Below are positions 7,435-13,194 of a DNA stretch of 13,194 nucleotides, one piece after another (the first letter of the stretch is position 1; the number at the start of each line of letters is the position of its first letter). Source of the stretch: Chloroflexota bacterium. GTDB taxonomy: Bacteria; Chloroflexota; Anaerolineae; Anaerolineales; Anaerolineaceae. The position numbers were made by a program, and so were the translations under genes. The stretch is taken from positions 1-13,194 of the forward strand of contig JAJUJY010000123.1 in NCBI GenBank assembly GCA_029265085.1, written 5' to 3'. Below the pieces are notes generated by a model. That model made no database searches. It saw only the letters and a list, made by a program, of their open reading frames with translations, and was not told the DNA's origin.

Positions 7435-8403
7435 ATGCCCCAGGATACCCTGACAACGCTCCGTACGCTGGAAAAAGGACAAAGAATCCAGATGAGTAAA
7501 GTCTTGCAGAAATTAAAGGCATATTATTATCGGGCCAACCGGTTTAGCCGGGGCACGCTCGAAATTATTCGCCTGACCATCTGGAATTTTTCTATTAATC
7601 GCGGTGCGGAAGCCTCTGCCAGCTTATCGTATTATGCGCTGTTTTCTCTGTTTCCGCTGTTGTTGGTGCTGATCTCCGTTTCCGGGTATATCCTGAAAAG
7701 CCAGGAAACCTATGAATCGATTGTTCAAATGGTATTAATGGCGCTGCCTAATTCACAAGTGTTAATCGAACGGAACTTGCAGGAAATTTTAGATCGCCGC
7801 GGCGCAATTGGGTTAATTGGTCTAATCGGCGCAGCCTGGTCAGCTTCCGGTTTTTTTAACACCCTGGTACGTAATATCAATTATCCCTGGAAAGGCATCA
7901 AACCACGAAACGTGATTCGTACGCGGTTGATGGCTTTGGGCATGGTAGGAGCCGTTGCCATTTTGATGGTTCTCTCGTTGGCCTCAACTACCTTTGTCAA
8001 TGTGATGCGCATTTGGGATGCTTTGATGATTGATGGGGTGCCGCTCAACAAAACGGAAGTTTGGCATTACCTGTCCTTCTTTGTGCCCTGGATTTTTACA
8101 TTTTTAATGTTTTTCGGTTTGTACAACTGGCTGCCCAACACCAAAGTAGCCTGGCGGGCTGCCGTTTGGGGCGCACTCTGGTCTGCGCTGGCCTGGGAAG
8201 CCGCCAAACGAATTTTTGCCTTCTACGTCAGTAGTGGTTTAATGCGGTATGAAATTATTTACGGTTCATTAGGAACCGTATTGGCTTTAATGATGTGGAT
8301 TTACATCAGCTGCACCATCACCTTGTTGGGTGCCAACCTGACTGCAACCATTGATCAGCTCCCCGTAGATACCCCGAAAGATGAAAAAGTGGAGCTTTTA
8401 TGA
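7435..8403 (+). CDS. YihY/BrkB-family integral membrane protein
   Basis: The 322-aa protein has about six membrane segments (around 64-88, 122-142, 167-189, 211-231, 238-258 and 276-303). Family signatures are the first helix block with SLSYYALFSLFP (63-74) and the last with YGSLGTVLALMMW (276-288) followed by LLGANL. The family was once called ribonuclease BN from a misassigned gene; it has no nuclease motifs and its role (possible transport or envelope function) is unsettled. The start at 7435 has AGGGA 9 nt upstream, 6 bp after the ATL stop; an internal ATG at 7492 (M20) is a possible shorter start, since the first 20 residues are not part of the conserved core. Its stop overlaps the next start by 4 bp. 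Confidence 0.9.
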   Translation: MPQDTLTTLRTLEKGQRIQMSKVLQKLKAYYYRANRFSRGTLEIIRLTIWNFSINRGAEASASLSYYALFSLFPLLLVLISVSGYILKSQETYESIVQMVLMALPNSQVLIERNLQEILDRRGAIGLIGLIGAAWSASGFFNTLVRNINYPWKGIKPRNVIRTRLMALGMVGAVAILMVLSLASTTFVNVMRIWDALMIDGVPLNKTEVWHYLSFFVPWIFTFLMFFGLYNWLPNTKVAWRAAVWGALWSALAWEAAKRIFAFYVSSGLMRYEIIYGSLGTVLALMMWIYISCTITLLGANLTATIDQLPVDTPKDEKVELL

Positions 8404-9008
8404 AAGATATCATTGAACTTACCCTGCTGCGGCACGGCCGCTCAAAAGCGGATGATGATCAAGTCCATGAAGGGCGGCTCGATTCCCCATTAACCGAAGT
8501 TGGCCGCGGCCAGGTTGAACGCCGCGCGCAGCAATGGCTGTCCGAAGGACGTACCTTTGACCTGGCAATTTGCAGTTCTTTGCAGCGCGCAAGGCAGACC
8601 GCTGAGATAATTACGCAGACCTTAAATATCCCTTTGGAAATTTCAGATGCTTGGCAAGAACATAACAAGGGATTGTTAACCGGTGTGCCCTTTTCTGTGG
8701 CCAAAGTGCAATTTCCAATGCCAGCCTCCCGAAATCCATATCTTCCGGTTTGGGAAGGTGAAAGCGATTGGCAAGTTTTCTGCAGGGCGACCTGGGCTTT
8801 AGAACAGATCGTCCGCCGCGGGCCTGGCCGCTACCTGGTGGTTGCACATGGCGGGATATTAAACCATGCCTTGCACAACATGATGGGCACACAGCCGATG
8901 ATCAATCAAGCCGGTTTTTTTATTGATTTTGGTGATACGGGTTACGCCAAAATTTTATATTCCATCACAAAAAACACCTGGGTTTTGAAAGAATTCGTTT
9001 CAGAATAA
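8400..9008 (+). CDS. Histidine phosphatase superfamily protein (phosphoglycerate-mutase-like)
   Basis: The 202-aa protein has all core residues of the branch-1 histidine phosphatases: R11-H12-G13 in LLRHGRS (H12 is the phospho-acceptor), R63 in SSLQRARQTA, acidic E87 in WQEHNKG as likely proton donor, and H150 in VVAHGG. The region after E87 (about 95-122) differs from the phosphoglycerate mutase insert, so this is more likely a broad small-molecule or cofactor phosphatase (CobC/GpmB-like) than a glycolytic enzyme. GGAG lies 5 nt before the ATG, which overlaps the YihY stop (ATGA). It is the last gene of the operon and is followed 2 bp later by a strong terminator. Confidence 0.9.
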   Translation: MKDIIELTLLRHGRSKADDDQVHEGRLDSPLTEVGRGQVERRAQQWLSEGRTFDLAICSSLQRARQTAEIITQTLNIPLEISDAWQEHNKGLLTGVPFSVAKVQFPMPASRNPYLPVWEGESDWQVFCRATWALEQIVRRGPGRYLVVAHGGILNHALHNMMGTQPMINQAGFFIDFGDTGYAKILYSITKNTWVLKEFVSE

Positions 9009-9010
9009 TC

Positions 9011-9049
9011 AAAAAAATCGCCTGTCGTAAGAAAACAGGCGATTTTTTT
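9011..9049. terminator. Bidirectional Rho-independent terminator between convergent operons
   Basis: AAAAAAATCGCCTGT (9011-9025) pairs perfectly with ACAGGCGATTTTTTT (9035-9049) around a 9-nt loop. The A-run and T-run at its edges give a U-tract on either strand, so it can end both the histidine phosphatase transcript and the permease transcript (stop at 9068). Confidence 0.93.
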
Positions 9050-9067
9050 GAAGCATCCAGATAATTC

Positions 9068-11605
9068 TTATTCGTACTGCAGCGCAGCCACGATATCCAG
9101 GTTGGCTGCCTGACGGGCAGGGATCAGTGCTGCCAGCACACCGAACAACAAACCGGTAGCCACAGTCACTACCACTCCCATCCAGGGGAAAACAAACTCC
9201 AGCATCAGCCCAAAGGCTCCCAATGCCCCCGTAAGGACATAGCCTAACCAGAGACCGGCAAAGATGCCCAACGCGGTTCCCATCATGGCCAGCAGCAAGC
9301 TTTCCGCCACAATAATCCTGCGCACCTGGCGGCGGGTAGCCCCAACCGCCCGCAGCATGCCAATTTCTCGGGTACGCTCAAGTACATTGATTCCCAAAGT
9401 ATTGGCCAAAGCAATCAAAGACGGTATAGCCAGGGCAATAATGAGTACATTGACCACCTGCAAACTGGCCTGCATATCTCGTTTCATCAAGTCGGACCAC
9501 TCGCCCGCCACAAACAAATTGAATGCCGGAAAACCAGACACCGTATCCGTGATCGCTGTTTCAACAGCTTTTGAATCGGCACCCTCAGCAAGGTTGGCCA
9601 TAATCAACACGTCACTATCGAGATGAAAATCCCTGGCAAGGTTCTCCTGGGAGATATATACAGCTGGTATCTTCATATTCAAGAAGTCGGTGCCAATCGC
9701 AGCAATCCGGTAGGTGCGCTCACCTTCTGGAGTCATGAGAGTCAGTGAATCGCCAATCCCTTTTTGCGATTGAGTCTTAAACATCCCGTTCACCACCACA
9801 GCATCGCCAGCAGCCATGTCCGCATAGGCCTGCTCCGGTTTACCGTTGGCAAAAATCAATCCGCCAACCTCAGGATAGGCTACTGGATCAATTCCGATTA
9901 AATTGACATCTTTACCGCCAACCTGCAAACTGGTTACGCGCAGCGAGGCGGCACTTCCAATTCCAGGAATTTCACGAACAGATTGCAGTAATTCTGGCCC
10001 GGCACCCACATTGCCGCTGTTCAAAATTAAGGATTGCGGCATGACCAAAAAGTCTGACCCCATGCTCATATCCACATATCCAAACACACCCAGGTTCATG
10101 GTCGTTACCAGGCTCACTAGCGCAACCATAATCGCCAGGCTGATCATCATCACCGAGGCAGTAATGGCCGCTCGCCCTGGCTGGCGGATCAAATTGCTGC
10201 GGGCGATCTGTCCCTCACGGGCGTAAATCAGTGTTAAAAGGCCGCCAAAGGTATTCGAAACCGGCAGCACCAATAACGGGCCAACCATCAACAGGCCAAT
10301 CAAAAACAACACCGCGCCCAGAGTGGCCAGATTAGCATTACCGGAAAACATGGCCAACACCGCCAGAAGAATCAGAACTGCTCCAATGATCCACCGGCGC
10401 CGGTTCTCTTTTAATCCCACCTCAGGGGCGGACGGGCGCAAGGCCTCCAATGGGCTGATTCGGGCAGCCGAGCGAGCCGGGATATAAGCACTCAGCAGTG
10501 TAACCCCTATGCCTAATCCAATGGACAACAGGTAAGAACTCAAGGTAAATCGCGGTTCCGCCAGAGGCATGCGCACCATGTCTTCCCAAATCGGAGCAAT
10601 CGCATTGAGCATGCCCACAATCAGGAAATAACCGCTAATCAACCCCAGAAAAGTGCCTATCACACCCTGGATTAGCCCTTCCGTCACAAACAGGCCAAGG
10701 ATCAACTTACGAGACGCGCCCAAAGCACGCAGCATACCGATATCATGGCGGCGTTCAACCACCACCGTACGGAAGGTGATAAAGATGATAAAACCACCCA
10801 TCAAGACAGCCATGATGCCAAAGATGCTCATTACCTGGCTGGCCATCTGCAATGTCTGTGCCCATTCGGAGCCGGATTCAATCCCGCCCAATTTATACTC
10901 TGGACCCAATTGGTCCATGATCGCCTTACGTACAGCATCGCGATCTGCACCGATGGTTAGCATGGCTTCAATGGTGTTGACTTGCCCGCCGGCATTTAAA
11001 ATGCGCTGGGTGGTTTTTAAGGGCAGATAGACCATATTCACACCCGGCGATGAAGGCGCATTGACCAGGCCAATAACCTCAACAGTAACCGCCCCATCTG
11101 AAGAAGGCAGCGTTAACTGATCGCCAACCTTCACCGCGATATCATCGGCCAGGTAAGTTGGGAATAGGATAACATTTTCGTCCTCAGCAGACATCATCCG
11201 GCCAGAGACCACCTCCAATTCACGCACATTGGAGAATGTTTGCATATCTAACCCGATCAGCATCAAGGAATTGATCACCTGGCCATTTGACAATGTATAG
11301 GCGTCTTTCGCGGGTAAGACAACCAACCGGGAGAGCATCCCCGTTGCCGCCGAGACACCATCCGTTCCGGCCACGGTTTGCACCAAACCCTGGTCAAAGA
11401 AATCATTGGTCTCGCTGGAGACCACAACATCGACCTGGTCAGTGGCAGCCAGCAATCCCTGCTTGAATGATCCTTCTACCGCCGGGATAATACCGCTCAT
11501 CCCAAATACGACCATCACCCCCAGCATCACTGCCAGGGTAGTTAAGATGGTGCGCAGTTTGCGCCCCCATAAATATCGCAAGGCTAAATTGATTTGCACG
11601 CTCAT
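9068..11605 (-). CDS. ABC transporter permease with two FtsX domains (MacB/LolC-like)
   Basis: The 845-aa membrane protein starts with one helix (about 18-42), then an extracytoplasmic MacB-PCD-like domain (about 45-240) and a first FtsX helix bundle (256-380). Two central helices follow (about 404-448), then another helix (478-502), a second PCD-like domain (about 510-705) and a second FtsX bundle (712-840), about ten helices in all. Both bundles carry the ATPase-coupling motif, ERRHDIGMLRALGAS (284-298) and ERTREIGMLRAVGAT (743-757), and end with a PAR-x-AA motif (376-381 and 829-834). This is the duplicated-permease form often found in Gram-positive and Chloroflexota genomes. Members of the family work as mechanotransmission exporters, moving lipoproteins, peptides or drugs or resisting antimicrobial peptides; the substrate here is unknown. 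Its ATG overlaps the ATPase stop by 4 bp, so production is probably coupled. Confidence 0.94.
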   Translation of the reverse strand: MSVQINLALRYLWGRKLRTILTTLAVMLGVMVVFGMSGIIPAVEGSFKQGLLAATDQVDVVVSSETNDFFDQGLVQTVAGTDGVSAATGMLSRLVVLPAKDAYTLSNGQVINSLMLIGLDMQTFSNVRELEVVSGRMMSAEDENVILFPTYLADDIAVKVGDQLTLPSSDGAVTVEVIGLVNAPSSPGVNMVYLPLKTTQRILNAGGQVNTIEAMLTIGADRDAVRKAIMDQLGPEYKLGGIESGSEWAQTLQMASQVMSIFGIMAVLMGGFIIFITFRTVVVERRHDIGMLRALGASRKLILGLFVTEGLIQGVIGTFLGLISGYFLIVGMLNAIAPIWEDMVRMPLAEPRFTLSSYLLSIGLGIGVTLLSAYIPARSAARISPLEALRPSAPEVGLKENRRRWIIGAVLILLAVLAMFSGNANLATLGAVLFLIGLLMVGPLLVLPVSNTFGGLLTLIYAREGQIARSNLIRQPGRAAITASVMMISLAIMVALVSLVTTMNLGVFGYVDMSMGSDFLVMPQSLILNSGNVGAGPELLQSVREIPGIGSAASLRVTSLQVGGKDVNLIGIDPVAYPEVGGLIFANGKPEQAYADMAAGDAVVVNGMFKTQSQKGIGDSLTLMTPEGERTYRIAAIGTDFLNMKIPAVYISQENLARDFHLDSDVLIMANLAEGADSKAVETAITDTVSGFPAFNLFVAGEWSDLMKRDMQASLQVVNVLIIALAIPSLIALANTLGINVLERTREIGMLRAVGATRRQVRRIIVAESLLLAMMGTALGIFAGLWLGYVLTGALGAFGLMLEFVFPWMGVVVTVATGLLFGVLAALIPARQAANLDIVAALQYE

Positions 11606-12339
11606 AGGTTTTCTACCTTCTCACGCAGCAAGCGCATTTCTTCCTGCCCATTCTTTGCCAGGCGGGTCTCATCCACAACCAGGCCATCTTTTAGAAAGAT
11701 GATCCGGTCTGCGTAGGCAGCAATCCGCGGGTCATGGGTTACCATCAAAATCGTCCGCGACCATTCCGTGGAAATCTTGCGTAATAAACCGGCAATATCA
11801 TCCGCAGCGCGGGAATCCAGGTTGCCAGTTGGCTCATCCGCTAAAATCAGTGTCGGATCTGCAGCCAATGCACGCGCAATCGCAACCCGCTGCTGCTCAC
11901 CGCCCGAGAGCTGATCCGGACGGTGGGTTTGACGGTCGGCCAATCCCAGGCGGCTCAACCACTCATCAGCACGATTTCGCGCTTCCACCGGTTTTAGCCC
12001 ATCAAGAATTAATGGAAGCGCAGCATTGTCCTGGGCTGAAAGCATCGGAATCAGGTTAAAGAATTGAAAAATGAAACCGATCTTCCTGCGGCGCAGTTCG
12101 GTCAGTTGGTCATCTTTCAAACTGCCAATTTCCTGCCCCTCAATAATCACTTTTCCAGATGTTGGTTGATCCAGCCCGCCGACAAGGTGCAATAGGGTGG
12201 ACTTTCCACAGCCGCTAGGCCCCATGACAGCGACAAACTCGCTGTGATCCACTGCAATATTCACGTCTTTCAATGCAGTGACCTGAGCCAACCCCTTTCC
12301 GTAAACCTTGGTTAATTGTTCTGTTTTGATTTGTGTCAT
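11602..12339 (-). CDS. ABC transporter ATP-binding protein (MacB/LolD type)
   Basis: The 245-aa ATPase has every nucleotide-binding motif: Walker [10 protein letters not shown] (40-48), Q-loop Q92 in IFQFFNL, signature [15 protein letters not shown] (144-158), Walker B LILADEP (164-170) with catalytic E169, D-loop NLDS, and switch histidine H202 in VTHD. The pattern, in particular the FQFFNL Q-loop and DEPTGNLDS, is that of the LolD/MacB/FtsE group that pairs with FtsX-type permeases. GAGG stands 6 nt before the ATG. The gene lies 18 bp after the PadR stop and overlaps the permease by 4 bp, forming one transcription unit. Confidence 0.96.
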   Translation of the reverse strand: MTQIKTEQLTKVYGKGLAQVTALKDVNIAVDHSEFVAVMGPSGCGKSTLLHLVGGLDQPTSGKVIIEGQEIGSLKDDQLTELRRRKIGFIFQFFNLIPMLSAQDNAALPLILDGLKPVEARNRADEWLSRLGLADRQTHRPDQLSGGEQQRVAIARALAADPTLILADEPTGNLDSRAADDIAGLLRKISTEWSRTILMVTHDPRIAAYADRIIFLKDGLVVDETRLAKNGQEEMRLLREKVENL

Positions 12340-12357
12340 TTTATACCTCGTTTTGAA

Positions 12358-12945
12358 CTATTTCATTGAACGCGGCGGGCGGCCGCGAGGACGCACTTCG
12401 GGTTCAGGCACAGGCTGGCGGCTGACCTCATCCAACCTGGATTCGATCATATCCAACCAGCGCAAATCTGCCTCCAGATGCATGATTGCCTGATCAAGCA
12501 ATAAAATATACGCCAATTCAGAATGCGGGTCCGCTTCACTGCGCTGTGCAGTTTTGTCATGTAATTCCTGGTACAAACTGGCGCGTTGGATCGAGATCAG
12601 TCTGCGCGGATCAAATTCTCCGGTTGCAACGCTCAACATCAGTTTAAGGAAAAATTCATCCCGCTGGTGTTCGGTTTTTACCGGCTGCTGGTACCATGCC
12701 ACCAGCTCATTGTGTCCGGCAGAGGTGATCGCGTAGATCCGTTTTTCCGGACCACCATTTTGCCCTACGGCCTCTTGAACCACCAAACCACTTTCTTCCA
12801 GCCGGGAAAGCGTGGTGTAAATTTGGGCAGGTTTAACTTCCCAATTTTGCTCCCCGCCCATCACAGCTTCAAAAGCAGCGCGGAGTTCATAACCGTGCCG
12901 TGGTCGTTGTTCTAAAAATCCAAGTAACGCGTTTCGAACTGACAT
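12358..12945 (-). CDS. PadR-family transcriptional regulator with C-terminal AT-hook-like tail
   Basis: The 195-aa protein has a PadR winged helix (about 3-80) with the typical LLGFLEQRPRHGYEL start and the VKPAQIYTTLSRLEESGLV recognition-helix region (37-55). A wing with PEKRIYAITSAG follows (66-77), then an alpha-helical dimerisation domain of the Vir_act_alpha_C type (about 90-172). The last residues, RPRGRPPR (185-192), match an AT-hook core (RGRP flanked by basic residues), which is unusual in this family. PadR proteins are generally repressors of adjacent transporter genes that release DNA when a small ligand binds, so control of the downstream ATPase and permease, and of itself, is the likely role. 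The Shine-Dalgarno signal is weak (GTGGAA about 14 nt upstream) in an AT-rich leader. Confidence 0.93.
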   Translation of the reverse strand: MSVRNALLGFLEQRPRHGYELRAAFEAVMGGEQNWEVKPAQIYTTLSRLEESGLVVQEAVGQNGGPEKRIYAITSAGHNELVAWYQQPVKTEHQRDEFFLKLMLSVATGEFDPRRLISIQRASLYQELHDKTAQRSEADPHSELAYILLLDQAIMHLEADLRWLDMIESRLDEVSRQPVPEPEVRPRGRPPRSMK

Positions 12946-12959
12946 ATTTTACAAAATAT
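12944..12959. promoter_or_regulatory. 16-bp palindrome overlapping the PadR start codon
   Basis: ATATTTT and AAAATAT flank the two bases AC in perfect dyad symmetry, and the first arm covers two bases of the start codon. It could be a second operator or a weak stem that limits PadR translation. AT-rich sequence makes chance occurrence plausible. Confidence 0.3.
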
Positions 12960-12965
12960 TCCACA

Positions 12966-13006
12966 AGTTACTAATTTAAAATAAAATATAAAACGAGTTA
13001 CTAATT
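12966..13006. repeat. Two 11-bp direct repeats, candidate PadR operators
   Basis: AGTTACTAATT occurs exactly at 12966-12976 and 12996-13006, 30 bp apart (about three helical turns). One copy lies between the -35 and -10 boxes of the PadR promoter and the other just past the expected transcription start. Each copy is itself a near-palindrome (AGTTA-C-TAATT). Confidence 0.6.
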
Positions 13007-13013
13007 AAGTCAA
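12985..13013 (-). promoter_or_regulatory. Promoter of the padR-ABC transporter operon
   Basis: On the minus strand TTGACT (plus 13008-13013) and TATATT (plus 12985-12990) are separated by the ideal 17 bp, five of six consensus bases each. Predicted transcription begins near 12978, giving a leader of about 33 nt. One operator-like repeat fills the spacer. Confidence 0.75.
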
Positions 13014-13085
13014 GGGGGTTCGTGGTGAAAAATAATCAAAAAAGGGCTTGCTGTGAACTGACCCCATAAAACAAGACAGAAAAAG

Positions 13086-13123
13086 AAAGCACCTCATGCG
13101 AGAATAGAAGCAGGAGGTGCTTT
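13086..13123 (+). promoter_or_regulatory. Hairpin masking the transposase ribosome binding site
   Basis: AAAGCACCTC (13086-13095) pairs perfectly with GAGGTGCTTT (13114-13123) around an 18-nt loop. The right arm takes in most of the AGGAGG Shine-Dalgarno sequence (13112-13117). Transcripts that enter from outside the element would carry both arms and be poorly translated; a similar fold-back control is known in IS10 and IS50. Confidence 0.6.
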
Positions 13124-13127
13124 TCAT

Positions 13128-13194
13128 ATGGCAGGAAAGAAAGGAATGATTCACTACAGCAAAGAGGTAAAGCTGCTAGCGGTACAGATGTTCC
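13128..13194 (+). CDS. IS3-family transposase OrfA, N-terminal fragment (continues past window)
   Basis: The 22 visible codons read MAGKKGMIHYSKEVKL followed by LAVQMF, the opening of the helix-turn-helix DNA-binding domain of IS3-family OrfA (basic start, HY-S/P-x-E-x-KL-x-AV pattern). AGGAGG is 10 nt upstream of the ATG. The gene runs off the right edge, so whether it is intact and whether an OrfB follows by frameshift cannot be seen. Confidence 0.75.
   Translation, partial: MAGKKGMIHYSKEVKLLAVQMF

Larger units (their letters stand above)
13052..13194 (+). mobile_element. Left end of an IS3-family insertion sequence (cut by window edge)
   Basis: A terminal-repeat-like sequence, TGTGAACTGACCCCATAAAA, begins at about 13052 and has the TG tip and the GAACTGACCCC block common at IS3-family ends. 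The transposase start follows 76 bp further in. The exact tip (13052 or 13054) cannot be set without the other end or the target duplication, both outside the window. Confidence 0.7.

Noticed and set aside
7435..8403. Ribonuclease BN as the function of the YihY-family gene
   Set aside because: The name comes from a historical misassignment; the protein has only membrane helices and no metallo-beta-lactamase nuclease motifs.
8611..8892. 93-codon minus-strand open frame
   Set aside because: Antisense to the histidine phosphatase, which has all catalytic residues.
10653..11030. 125-codon plus-strand open frame
   Set aside because: Antisense to the FtsX permease; composition mirrors the permease codons and there is no ribosome binding site.

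Overview
The window looks like a chromosomal segment from a mid-GC bacterium, most plausibly a member of the Chloroflexota (Anaerolineae-like). This rests on gene content (very large secreted DUF11-type repeat protein, PadR-controlled MacB/FtsX-type ABC exporter, tandem GNAT protein). No marker gene is present, so the assignment is tentative.

Layout, left to right. (1) Bases 1-4303, minus strand: the largest gene, at least 1434 codons with no stop before the window edge. It encodes an exported, low-complexity-free, repeat-rich surface protein of the DUF11/isopeptide D2 type; its C-terminus lies outside the window. (2) Bases 4459-5256, minus strand: a secreted chymotrypsin-fold serine protease, followed by a strong intrinsic terminator (4389-4426) that separates it from the giant gene. 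(3) A 221-bp divergent promoter region (5257-5477). (4) Bases 5478-9008, plus strand: a tight five-gene operon made of a tandem GNAT acetyltransferase, a class I SAM methyltransferase, an alkyltransferase-like (ATL) DNA-lesion sensor, a YihY-family membrane protein and a histidine phosphatase. Three of the four junctions are overlaps or gaps of 6 bp or less. A bidirectional terminator (9011-9049) closes it. (5) Bases 9068-12945, minus strand: PadR regulator, ABC ATPase and 845-aa double-FtsX permease, read in that order from a clear promoter at 12985-13013 flanked by direct repeats that are good operator candidates. (6) From about 13052 to the right edge, plus strand: the left end of an IS3-family insertion sequence with the first 22 codons of its transposase OrfA, whose ribosome binding site is buried in a hairpin.

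How the parts fit: the protease and the giant surface protein are both exported and neighbouring, but each appears to have its own transcription signals. The five-gene operon mixes modification enzymes with a DNA-alkylation sensor and has no obvious single pathway. The ABC module is a typical self-regulated export or envelope-remodelling cassette. No rRNA, tRNA, CRISPR array or stretch over 300 bases without a gene was seen. No wholly new system is evident; the most notable points are the unclosed giant DUF11 gene, the zymogen-less protease N-terminus, the AT-hook tail on the PadR regulator with its operator-like repeats, and the masked transposase ribosome binding site.
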